From positions 1 through 55,906 of the forward strand of contig JAFZPX010000023.1 of NCBI GenBank assembly GCA_017552455.1: a DNA stretch of 55,906 bases, read 5' to 3'. Positions 9,131-16,940 of this stretch are shown here, piece by piece (the stretch's first letter is position 1; each line of letters starts with the position of its first letter). A program made the translations under genes and the position numbers. Source of the DNA: Clostridiales bacterium. GTDB lineage: Bacteria > Bacillota > Clostridia > Saccharofermentanales > Saccharofermentanaceae. The notes beneath the pieces were generated by a model. It did not search any database. It worked only from the letters and a program-made list of their open reading frames with translations, and was not told the DNA's origin.

Positions 9131-11242
9131 TTAGTTTCCGAGCAAGCTTCCTCCTGATGTTTCCTCTGTCTCATCAGGCTCATCATCGTCATCATCCTGA
9201 GCAGTACCGGAAGAGACATTGCCTGAACCTGTATAAACATCGCCCCAGTTTGCAACCGGAGTTGTAAAATACTCTTCGTCGAGGAAATACTCAGCATACT
9301 CAAGGATCTGCTCGAATGTTCCTGACATGGCATTAAGATATGCTGTATGGATTTCCATGTCAGTTGCATTCGGGAAATCATTATGAAGCTGTGCCATTAC
9401 CATACCTGTATTGATCATTCCAAGACCGTACTTGATGCCGTAACCCGGATCTGAAAGAAGAAGATTATAAGCATCCATGATCATGTCAGCTGATACGCTC
9501 ATACCGACAAGATCGCCATACCAGTCAGCACAATCCTGAGCAGTCCAGCCTTCGTAATTGATACCAAGGTCAAATCTTGCGAACAATACACTGTTGAGCT
9601 GATTCTCAACACGAACAACCTCACTTGCGGGTGTAATGCTGAAATACTTGAAAGAATAGTTCTCAACATATGAAGCCCACCCCTCTGCATAACCTATCGA
9701 GTCGCAGATATACATATAAGGGTGCGACGTGCTGCTTCTGTGATACAGGGACTCATACATGTGTCCGGGATATCCTTCATGAGCACATGTGATACCGAAT
9801 GTATCAGAGATGGAACCCTCGTTCGTAATGATTATGTTCGAATCAAAAGTATCGAGGTGATAGCCGAGGAATGCCGCAGGTGAAAAGTCATCCTCAAACA
9901 CTTCAGGTACAGACATAAGCCTGTAGTCATGATCCGGAATAGCCGGGAAATCATCCTGAACGATATCGTAGAGATAATCGAGGTTATCCTGTGTATCACC
10001 AATGGAATAATCATGGTCTAAGTATTCATCTACCCACGATGTATCAGGGCTTGATGCAACACTCGTCATCGTATTCATGATTGAATCTGTATAATCCTCA
10101 AGCTGCTGGATAGAAGCTTCGATAGTTCTTCCGGAGTTAGTCTGAGTAGCAAATATATATGCGTAGTACGCATCACCGCCGGGGTAAGAGCTTACTCCGA
10201 CAGAAGGAGCACCACACTCCAAAGCTCTCATGCGCTCGGCACACTCTTCGAACTCAGGGAATACGATATCCTGCATAACCTGATCATGTTCTTCAATCAG
10301 AGCTTCTCTTTGCTGATCTGTAAGACCGTCGATATTATCGAGTCTGTCGCGGAATGATTCATAGAGGAAGCAGTCATCAGATTGAGCCACAAGATTATCG
10401 AATGACTCGGCAACTTCCTCATAAACGTCATCGGAATTAACGAATCCGTAATCCGCACGCTCTTCCTCAAACTCGCACAGTTCATCATAGAATCTGTCTG
10501 TATCACGCAGTACGAGGATATAATTCTCGGCATCCTCGACAGTCTCGAAGTCAAGGACCTCAAGGATGAACAGAACCTCTGACTGAGGACCTGTAAGAGG
10601 CTTCAGAGCACTCTCATAATAATCAAAAGCTGTATACTGCAGAGCATAAGCTGTGAGCTCCATATCATAAAGGAACTTGTCGTAGAAGATCCTGTCATCG
10701 ATATCCAGACTTTCACGATCGATGGAATAGAGCTGCTCAAGAGCTTCTTCAACATCAGCAACGTCCTGATCATGATCAGTCATAACCGGACCCCATCCGA
10801 TGTCATCCTCATCAAAATGAATGCCGATGCTCTCATAATCATCGAAGTAGATCTCAGCATTAACATAGCTTGAACCTATTCCGTCAACAAGAACCTGCGA
10901 CTCGAGATCATTAAGGATCTCTACCGCGTCTTCACCGGAAACAGTACCTGCAGCATGTGAAGGATGGATCTCTGCATATGATGCTATATGATCGGGATAT
11001 GTAAGCTCGTCACTTACATCAGCGACTGTAGGCTGAGGATCATCGGGCTCTGTCTCATCAGGCTCGGTCTCCTCTGTCTCCTCCGTCTCTTCAGGATCAT
11101 CATCGTCATCATCCCTGTTGTGTTCTCTTCTGTGACTCTTACCGAGATCAAAGAACTCTTCGACCGCTGAACAGCCTGCGATGTTAAATGCCATCGCGAG
11201 GATCAACATCAGACAGATCGTCTTTAAGATCTTCTTGTTCAT
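9131..11242 (-). CDS. DUF885 family zinc-peptidase-like lipoprotein
   Basis: A 703-residue putative surface peptidase of the DUF885 family. The N-terminus is a lipoprotein signal (MNKKILKTICLMLILAMAF, lipobox IAGC with Cys24). It is followed by a very acidic Asp/Glu linker (about residues 40-75). The family signature HEGYPGH lies near residue 490 and carries the HExxH-like zinc site. The protein should be anchored outside the membrane and cleave peptides; its substrate is unknown. The start overlaps the end of the upstream acyl-adenylate synthetase gene by 59 nt in another frame. It is nevertheless well supported: AAGGAGGAGAACG precedes the ATG and the signal peptide begins there. A very acidic C-terminal tail (DDDDDEPDETEET) is also unusual. 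Confidence 0.88.
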   Translation of the reverse strand: MNKKILKTICLMLILAMAFNIAGCSAVEEFFDLGKSHRREHNRDDDDDDPEETEETEETEPDETEPDDPQPTVADVSDELTYPDHIASYAEIHPSHAAGTVSGEDAVEILNDLESQVLVDGIGSSYVNAEIYFDDYESIGIHFDEDDIGWGPVMTDHDQDVADVEEALEQLYSIDRESLDIDDRIFYDKFLYDMELTAYALQYTAFDYYESALKPLTGPQSEVLFILEVLDFETVEDAENYILVLRDTDRFYDELCEFEEERADYGFVNSDDVYEEVAESFDNLVAQSDDCFLYESFRDRLDNIDGLTDQQREALIEEHDQVMQDIVFPEFEECAERMRALECGAPSVGVSSYPGGDAYYAYIFATQTNSGRTIEASIQQLEDYTDSIMNTMTSVASSPDTSWVDEYLDHDYSIGDTQDNLDYLYDIVQDDFPAIPDHDYRLMSVPEVFEDDFSPAAFLGYHLDTFDSNIIITNEGSISDTFGITCAHEGYPGHMYESLYHRSSTSHPYMYICDSIGYAEGWASYVENYSFKYFSITPASEVVRVENQLNSVLFARFDLGINYEGWTAQDCADWYGDLVGMSVSADMIMDAYNLLLSDPGYGIKYGLGMINTGMVMAQLHNDFPNATDMEIHTAYLNAMSGTFEQILEYAEYFLDEEYFTTPVANWGDVYTGSGNVSSGTAQDDDDDEPDETEETSGGSLLGN

Positions 11243-12953
11243 CGTTCTCCTCCTTGAACATCTTAATTATCGCTTCATAATCTACCCTGCCGTATTTTCC
11301 TGTCGGCAGATAGGCCATAAATTCATATTCATCCGGACACATGGGGGCTACCATCTCCATCTCACATGTCCTCTCGATATTATCCTTAAGCTCATTAAGC
11401 TTATCGTTATTAAACAGGTAGTGGTGCTCGGGCTTTATTGCCACCTTGACCTTTATGTCATCCCCGTCCTCAAGCGGAACTGCACAGCAGTCTTCGACAC
11501 CGATGATGTTTCTTATCGTATCCTCGATAAGCTGAGGATAGATATGCATTCCGCCTCTGTCGAATACTCTTCTTCTCGTTCCCTGATAGTAGAAGATACC
11601 ATCGTCACCTTCTACGCCGATGTCGCCTGTAAGTATCCACGTCTTGTTATCATGCAGCTTTCTCATGACCGTGGCAGTATCGTCATCCGCCTCTGCATAA
11701 CCGAGCATATAAGCCGGTGTATTGATCGCGATAACACCCGACTGGCCGTGTGACACCTCGCTGTTCGTGTCGGGATCGACAATCTTCATGTTAATTCCCG
11801 GAAGAGGAATACCAAGAGCAGAAGGTCTCACCTCCGCCTGTGGCAGATACATACAAACAGAGCATGTCTCCGTGATGCCGTAGAGTCTTACTATCTTGGG
11901 CTCTAGGTGACGCTTGTCAAAGAACTCTCTCAAACGGTAATAATCTATTCCGGACATTATGTTGCCGCAAGAATAGATCGCCTTTAACGTCTTCAGAGCC
12001 TTGCCGTTAATGGCCCCGCTGTCAATAAGCGATGTAAGCATCTGCGGATAACCGATGATGATATCAGGCTTATAGATGTTGATATCATGTGCGGAGAACT
12101 CGAGTTCCTTCTGTGTATTGATAAGATAAGTGTGTCCGTTAAGAAGCGTCGTGTGCAGTGCGAAACACATACCATATGAGAAGTCCATTCTGATGAACGA
12201 GAACACTCTGCTGTTGTTCCTCCCCATAAGGAAAGCACACTGCTTAGCCTGAGCATTCAAGGAACGAGAACTGATCTTAACAATATTTACAGAGCCCGCC
12301 GCAGTTCCGCTTGTAAAATAAACTGCCGGCTCATCGGGAGCGATGGGTCTTGAGACCTCAGGCAGATCATCTTTCCAAAGATCCTTCCACAATACTATCT
12401 GCGGTCCCGGAGCACCCTTATCCTGTTCGACATCATACTTCTCGTGCATCTTAAGATCCCACATATTGGGATTAAGAAGATCCGAGGACAGAGCATAATC
12501 CGTACTCTTGGCAAGGATTATCTGATGAATCGGTGTATGTCTGAACATCTCTTTATAACGTTCGTATATCTCCACCGTGAATATGATGTGGGAAGCCTTT
12601 ACTGCGAATCCGACCCTCTGGTAGATCTCGGGACTTGCGTTACGCATGACAAAACAAACAGAGGCACCGATCTTATTGATCGCATAGAAAGCGATAATCT
12701 GATGAGGCATCCTTCTGCAGGAGATCATTACCCTTCCTCCGGGGTATACGCCGTTAGCCGCCAGAATGGAAGCATACCTGTCGATCTCGGCAAGCAGCTC
12801 TTTGTAAGTAAACTTCCTCTTACCGAACTCAAGTGCGATCCTGTCGGAATGCTTTAAAGCAGACTCGCGAAAAACTTCGTAAGCACTCTGGTTCTCGTTA
12901 ATATCCGGTGTAAAAACATCTGCACCGTAATGTCGGCTCCACTTAGTCTCCAC
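11184..12953 (-). CDS. AMP-forming acyl-CoA synthetase/ligase family protein
   Basis: A 589-residue ANL-superfamily adenylating enzyme that would activate a carboxylic acid with ATP. Visible motifs are the phosphate loop YFTSGTAAGS near residue 215 (altered from the usual TSGTTGxPK), LYGITETCS, LTGDIG near 440, and the C-terminal lysine motif TGKYGRVDY near 550. The start is GTG at 12953 with a weak GAAGGGA site; a TATAAT lies at 12992-12997. The last ~25 residues are acidic and are encoded by DNA that also encodes the signal peptide of the next gene in a different frame. The acid substrate cannot be told: fatty or aryl acid CoA ligation and loading of a carrier are all possible, and no carrier protein gene is adjacent. 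Confidence 0.82.
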   Translation of the reverse strand: METKWSRHYGADVFTPDINENQSAYEVFRESALKHSDRIALEFGKRKFTYKELLAEIDRYASILAANGVYPGGRVMISCRRMPHQIIAFYAINKIGASVCFVMRNASPEIYQRVGFAVKASHIIFTVEIYERYKEMFRHTPIHQIILAKSTDYALSSDLLNPNMWDLKMHEKYDVEQDKGAPGPQIVLWKDLWKDDLPEVSRPIAPDEPAVYFTSGTAAGSVNIVKISSRSLNAQAKQCAFLMGRNNSRVFSFIRMDFSYGMCFALHTTLLNGHTYLINTQKELEFSAHDINIYKPDIIIGYPQMLTSLIDSGAINGKALKTLKAIYSCGNIMSGIDYYRLREFFDKRHLEPKIVRLYGITETCSVCMYLPQAEVRPSALGIPLPGINMKIVDPDTNSEVSHGQSGVIAINTPAYMLGYAEADDDTATVMRKLHDNKTWILTGDIGVEGDDGIFYYQGTRRRVFDRGGMHIYPQLIEDTIRNIIGVEDCCAVPLEDGDDIKVKVAIKPEHHYLFNNDKLNELKDNIERTCEMEMVAPMCPDEYEFMAYLPTGKYGRVDYEAIIKMFKEENDEQEDLKDDLSDVDPRDGI

Positions 12954-12991
12954 TATTCGTTCTATCCCTTCATATATAAAGACACCTTGAC

Positions 12992-12997
12992 ATTATA
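12992..12997 (-). promoter_or_regulatory. Promoter -10 for the acyl-adenylate synthetase gene
   Basis: Perfect TATAAT on the minus strand, about 38 nt before the GTG start. No convincing -35 at 16-18 nt. It is back to back with the dapL promoter. Confidence 0.5.
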
Positions 12998-13021
12998 CTA
13001 CAAGTCACTGCCCCGTGAGGT

Positions 13022-13050
13022 TTGACATTGTAAGAATACCGTGTTAGATT
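13022..13050 (+). promoter_or_regulatory. dapL promoter
   Basis: Perfect -35 TTGACA at 13022-13027, a 17-nt spacer, and -10 TAGATT at 13045-13050. Predicted transcription start is near G13058, leaving a leader of about 76 nt before the dapL ATG. Confidence 0.75.
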
Positions 13051-13065
13051 TTCTTTTGGACAATG

Positions 13066-13115
13066 GCGTTCATCGGCAGCGGACTTTATTAGCTCCGCGG
13101 GTGGGCGCGTTTTTT
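13066..13115 (+). terminator. Terminator-like hairpin inside the dapL leader (possible attenuator)
   Basis: Outer stem 13066-13074 with 13100-13108 (nine pairs, several G-U) and inner stem GCGGA/TCCGC (13079-13083 with 13094-13098), followed by six T residues at 13110-13115. It lies only about 8 nt after the predicted transcription start and 18 nt before dapL. This suggests premature termination or attenuation. A nine-codon frame (ATG at 13063, TAG at 13090-13092) runs through its 5' arm. There is no room for a classical aptamer. Confidence 0.65.
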
Positions 13116-13133
13116 ATTTGAAAGGAAGAGCGT

Positions 13134-14327
13134 ATGGATATCAAGACAAATACTAACTTCGCGAATATCAAAGAGACATATCTGTTCTCCGAGATAGGCT
13201 CAAGAGTAAGGGCCTACCAGGAGGCACACCCTGAAGCTTCCATCATAAGAATGGGCATAGGAGATGTAACCTTGCCCCTTCCCCAAGTCGTAGTTGAGGC
13301 TATGGTCAAGGCAAGCCAGGAGATGGGATGCAAAGAGACTTTTCGCGGATATCCTCCCGAGTACGGATACGACTTCCTTAAAGATGCAATCTCCATACGC
13401 TACGGAAGTATGGGTGTATCCGTAGAACCCGGTTCCATATTTGTCTCAGACGGGGCTAAGAGCGACCTCGGAAACATCGTTGATATCCTAGGAAACAACC
13501 CCGTAATCATCCCCGATCCCGTATACCCCGTTTATGTTGACTCCAACACGATGAACGGCAACAACATCACATACATAAACGGCACCAAGGAGAACGGATT
13601 CCTTCCCCTTCCCTCTGAGCTTCCTTCAGGAGATCACAAAGGTTCTGTTATCTATCTTTGCTCTCCTAACAACCCAACAGGTGCTGTATACAGCACGGAA
13701 GGCCTTACTGCCTGGGTAGACTTCGCCCTTAAGACGGGAAGCCTTATCATCTATGACTCAGCTTATGATGCCTTCATAGCAGAAGAAGGTATTCCTCATA
13801 CCATCTACGAGATCCCCGGTGCTTTCGACTGCGCCATAGAAATCTGCTCTTTCTCGAAGTTTGCAGGATTTACCGGCGTACGCTGCGGATGGACTGTCAT
13901 CCCCACCACTCTTAAAGCGGGCGAGGTAAGTCTCCACGCTTTGTGGAAGAGACGCCAGGCTACTAAGTTCAACGGCGTATCCTATCCGGTACAAAGAGCA
14001 GCACAGGCAGCTCTTTCTGACGAAGGTGTAAAGGCATGCGCACAGAACATCGCTTACTATAAGCAGAACGCCAAGCTTATTACTGAGCTGCTCGATAAGA
14101 AGGGCATCTTCTATACAGGCGGAAACAATTCTCCGTATGTCTGGCTCGAGTGTCCCGAGGGATGCAGCTCATGGGAGTTCTTCGACAAGCTCCTTAACGA
14201 GGTGCAGATCGTAGGTACTCCGGGAGAAGGCTTCGGTAAAGGCGGAGACAGATACTTCAGACTGACTGCATTCGGTTCAAAGGAAAATACCATCGAAGCA
14301 GTTAAAAGGCTTGAAAACATTATCTGA
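13134..14327 (+). CDS. dapL: LL-diaminopimelate aminotransferase
   Basis: Converts tetrahydrodipicolinate directly to LL-diaminopimelate with glutamate, a short route to lysine and peptidoglycan precursors. The 397 residues match the family length. It is a fold-type I PLP enzyme with LCSPNNPTGAVY, the DSAYDAFI region and the PLP lysine near residue 242 in SFSKFAGFTGVRCGW, all as in DapL. The N-terminal opening (NFANIKETYLFSEIGSRVRAY) is also characteristic of DapL. The ATG at 13134 follows GAAAGGAAG. It has its own promoter and a leader carrying a terminator-like hairpin, so expression is probably set by premature termination. No other dap gene is in the window. Confidence 0.95.
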   Translation: MDIKTNTNFANIKETYLFSEIGSRVRAYQEAHPEASIIRMGIGDVTLPLPQVVVEAMVKASQEMGCKETFRGYPPEYGYDFLKDAISIRYGSMGVSVEPGSIFVSDGAKSDLGNIVDILGNNPVIIPDPVYPVYVDSNTMNGNNITYINGTKENGFLPLPSELPSGDHKGSVIYLCSPNNPTGAVYSTEGLTAWVDFALKTGSLIIYDSAYDAFIAEEGIPHTIYEIPGAFDCAIEICSFSKFAGFTGVRCGWTVIPTTLKAGEVSLHALWKRRQATKFNGVSYPVQRAAQAALSDEGVKACAQNIAYYKQNAKLITELLDKKGIFYTGGNNSPYVWLECPEGCSSWEFFDKLLNEVQIVGTPGEGFGKGGDRYFRLTAFGSKENTIEAVKRLENII

Positions 14328-14401
14328 GGCCGTTCCAAACCCGTCTTTTTTTACCAACTTTTCAAAGAGACAATAATCGTACTCAAAGCCGCAGTTCGCC
14401 G

Positions 14402-14410
14402 TGATATACT
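14402..14410 (+). promoter_or_regulatory. Extended -10 promoter placing transcription start at the radA ATG
   Basis: TGATATACT ends 6 nt before ATG 14417. No TTGACA-like -35 is visible at the proper distance, which is typical for extended -10 promoters. The predicted start coincides with the first codon. Confidence 0.6.
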
Positions 14411-14416
14411 TTCTGT

Positions 14417-15817
14417 ATGGCTAAGAAGAACGTGACATTTTTCTGCAAGGAATGCGGTTATGAGACTGCCGGCTGGATGGGCAAATGCCCGGGGTGCGGC
14501 AGCTTTAATACGCTTGTAGAATCAACGACAGTAACAGGCTCGGGAAAGTCTTCTTCCAACACGAAGAGCGACTCCCCTGCTTTCAAGGCTTCGAGTTATT
14601 CCTGGACCGACAGGCGCGAGACAGTAAGACTTAACGAAGCCGGAAAAGAGGATTATGTAAGACTTTCCACGGGCATAGATCAGCTCGACCTTCTGTTCGG
14701 AGGCGGTATCACTGACGGTTCAGTTACGCTTCTCGGAGGCGAACCCGGCATAGGTAAGTCGACAATCCTCCTCCAGCTTGCAGATAAGTTCGAAGGCGAA
14801 GGAGATATTCTCTATGTGTCAGGCGAGGAGTCACCTGCGCAGATCAAGATGAGAGCTGACAGATTATCAGTCAAGGGAGACAGGATCATCATCTGTGCCC
14901 AGACTTGCTTCGAAGTAATAGCCGAAGAGTTGTCCAAGACCAAGCCTTCTCTTTGCATCATCGACTCCATCCAGACTCTGTATTCCGAGAACGTCAACGG
15001 AACTCCCGGAAGCGTATCACAGGCAAGAGAGGTCACGGCAGGACTTATAAGAATCGCCAAGACCAACGGTCTGCCCATAATCCTCGTAGGACATGTAACC
15101 AAGGATGGCAATATCGCAGGTCCCAAGACACTCGAGCACATGGTAGATACAGTACTCTACTTCGAAGGCGACAATACCGGCGCCTACAGGATACTAAGAT
15201 CAGTTAAGAACAGATTCGGAAAATCAGGAGAGCTTGCTTTCTTCGAGATGACACAGCAGGGATTAAAGCCTGTGGACAGTTCCTCTGCCCTCATGATCAG
15301 CGGACGCCCCTTGGAAGCTCCGGGATCAGCCATCACATCCGCGATGGAAGGCGCAAGAGCACTTACCATAGAGATTCAGGCACTCGCGGCAGACACATGC
15401 TACGGTACACCTCAAAGAATGACTTCAGGTCCGGACAGATCCAGAACATCCATGCTTCTTGCTGTAGCGGAGCAGCAGTTCAAGCTTAATCTGAACACCA
15501 AAGATGTATTCATCAATGTCATCGGGGGACTTCGCATCACGGATCCTGCGTGCGATCTTGCACTTATAGTAGCTGTTGTCTCTTCTGCACGAGGCATCCC
15601 GATCAAGCCCGATACCATGATCCTCGGAGAGGTCGGACTCACAGGAGAGTTAAGACCTGTTTCTTCCCTTAATCTTCGCATCGAAGAAGCCGGAAGACTC
15701 GGCATCAAGAATATAGTTCTTCCTTCAAGCTGCAAGAATGCAGTTAAGGATAACGGTAATATGGAATTCTTCTTCCTTGATAATGTATCGGAGGCAACAG
15801 ATGTCCTTTTCTCATAA
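14417..15817 (+). CDS. radA: DNA repair protein RadA (Sms)
   Basis: RecA-like branch-migration ATPase acting in recombination and repair. The 466 residues show the N-terminal zinc finger (FFCKECGYETAGWMGKCPGCG), Walker A GGEPGIGKST near residue 110, the RadA-specific KNRFG motif, and the C-terminal Lon-protease-like domain (GLRITDPACDLALIVAVVSS region). The start is unusual: TGATATACT, an extended -10, ends exactly 6 nt before the ATG and no ribosome-binding site is present, so the mRNA may be leaderless. The stop overlaps ispD by 17 nt, so the two are co-transcribed. Confidence 0.97.
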   Translation: MAKKNVTFFCKECGYETAGWMGKCPGCGSFNTLVESTTVTGSGKSSSNTKSDSPAFKASSYSWTDRRETVRLNEAGKEDYVRLSTGIDQLDLLFGGGITDGSVTLLGGEPGIGKSTILLQLADKFEGEGDILYVSGEESPAQIKMRADRLSVKGDRIIICAQTCFEVIAEELSKTKPSLCIIDSIQTLYSENVNGTPGSVSQAREVTAGLIRIAKTNGLPIILVGHVTKDGNIAGPKTLEHMVDTVLYFEGDNTGAYRILRSVKNRFGKSGELAFFEMTQQGLKPVDSSSALMISGRPLEAPGSAITSAMEGARALTIEIQALAADTCYGTPQRMTSGPDRSRTSMLLAVAEQQFKLNLNTKDVFINVIGGLRITDPACDLALIVAVVSSARGIPIKPDTMILGEVGLTGELRPVSSLNLRIEEAGRLGIKNIVLPSSCKNAVKDNGNMEFFFLDNVSEATDVLFS

Positions 15818-16538
15818 GAAACTGTATGTGATCTTCCCTGCCGCTGGCTCTGGATCGAGAATGAAGTCAGATAAGAATAAACTTCTTATGGAAGTTAACG
15901 GTGTTCCTGTAATCGACAGGACACTGACAGCTTTTAAGAAGTTTGCTGATGAGCAACACATCGACATCTGCGGCGTGCTCGTTGTCCCTATCGGGAAGTC
16001 TGATGATTGGGCATCTTATATCGATGGCAAGGTTTTTTCTTCCTTCGTAGAGATTATAGTCGAAGGCGGGGCTTCACGAACTGAGTCTGTCAGTCATGGC
16101 GTATTCTCACTGAACGATCCCGATCTACCCGAACCCGATGCTGATGATCCGGTATTCATTCATGACGCAGCAAGATGCCTTATCGATTCTGATTCTCTTT
16201 CAAGATGCCTTGAAGCCATCTTAGAAGAGGACACCGATGTATGCGTAAGCGGAGTTAAGACCAAGAACACGATCAAGATGGTAAAGAGCGGAACTACTAT
16301 GGTTGAATCCACTCCGAACAGAGATCTTCTATATGAGGTGCAGACTCCTCAGTGTTTCAAGTATTCCGTTCTTAAAGAATGTTATGAGAAAGCTTATGAC
16401 GAAGAGTTCGAAGCAACCGATGATACGGCACTTGCGGAACACTACGGATATAAGGTCAGAATAGTTGAAGGATCTTACTCTAACATCAAGATCACGACGC
16501 CTGAAGACATCATTATTGCTCAGTCTTTGCTTTCTTAA
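15801..16538 (+). CDS. ispD: 2-C-methyl-D-erythritol 4-phosphate cytidylyltransferase
   Basis: MEP isoprenoid pathway: adds CMP to methylerythritol phosphate. The 245 residues show the nucleotide-binding signature FPAAGSGSRMKSDKNKLLMEV near the start, GGASRTESV, the metal/substrate region VFIHDAARCLI, and the C-terminal TPQCFKYSVL and ATDDTALAE motifs. The frame is open from 15738, but the ATG at 15801 has GGAGG about 7 nt upstream and begins at the conserved N-terminus, so it is chosen. It overlaps the radA end by 17 nt and the converging GtrA-like gene by 26 nt. The partner ispF is on the opposite strand at 19.5 kb. Confidence 0.95.
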   Translation: MSFSHKKLYVIFPAAGSGSRMKSDKNKLLMEVNGVPVIDRTLTAFKKFADEQHIDICGVLVVPIGKSDDWASYIDGKVFSSFVEIIVEGGASRTESVSHGVFSLNDPDLPEPDADDPVFIHDAARCLIDSDSLSRCLEAILEEDTDVCVSGVKTKNTIKMVKSGTTMVESTPNRDLLYEVQTPQCFKYSVLKECYEKAYDEEFEATDDTALAEHYGYKVRIVEGSYSNIKITTPEDIIIAQSLLS

Positions 16539-16932
16539 AGACCACCAGTTTACTTAACACATAATTCAGGATGATGACGATGATGTTCGAGCACACCTTG
16601 AGTATCACGTCAGGTCCGTGCATTACGTCAACTCCGATGAACATGATAAGCAGATCGATACCGCCGGTCGCAAGTCTTGCTGCCATGAACTTGATAAGTT
16701 CCGATATGACAGTCTTCTTTTCCATGCTCTTGCTGTCGAATACATAAAGCTTGTTTGTGATGAAAGCGAACAGTACGGCAACGAGCCATGCAATGATATT
16801 ACTCGGGACATTCGGCACACCGAGGACGCGGTAGCATACCGCATATGTCGCGATGTTGATTACAGTTGTTATGACACCGAAGATGCCGTAGAAGATTATT
16901 CCCTTGTATTTGATAAACAGTTCTTTGATCAT
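16513..16932 (-). CDS. GtrA-like membrane protein
   Basis: A 139-residue protein with four predicted membrane helices (starting FYGIFGVITTVINIATYAVCY), typical of the GtrA family. These small proteins are thought to help move or use polyprenyl-linked sugars in envelope glycan modification. A longer frame reaches 17013, but the ATG at 16932 has AAGGAA 6 nt upstream and starts at the usual GtrA N-terminus (MIKELFIKYKGI). It lies 8 nt after a DUF2142 membrane protein gene and is the last gene of the long minus-strand unit. Family call firm; role by inference. Confidence 0.88.
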   Translation of the reverse strand: MIKELFIKYKGIIFYGIFGVITTVINIATYAVCYRVLGVPNVPSNIIAWLVAVLFAFITNKLYVFDSKSMEKKTVISELIKFMAARLATGGIDLLIMFIGVDVMHGPDVILKVCSNIIVIILNYVLSKLVVFKKAKTEQ

Positions 16933-16940
16933 ATTATTCC

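Noticed and set aside
13063..13092. Lysine leader peptide for dapL attenuation
   Set aside because: The nine-codon frame has no Lys or Asp run, so a charged-tRNA sensor for lysine is not supported; only the terminator is reported as likely.
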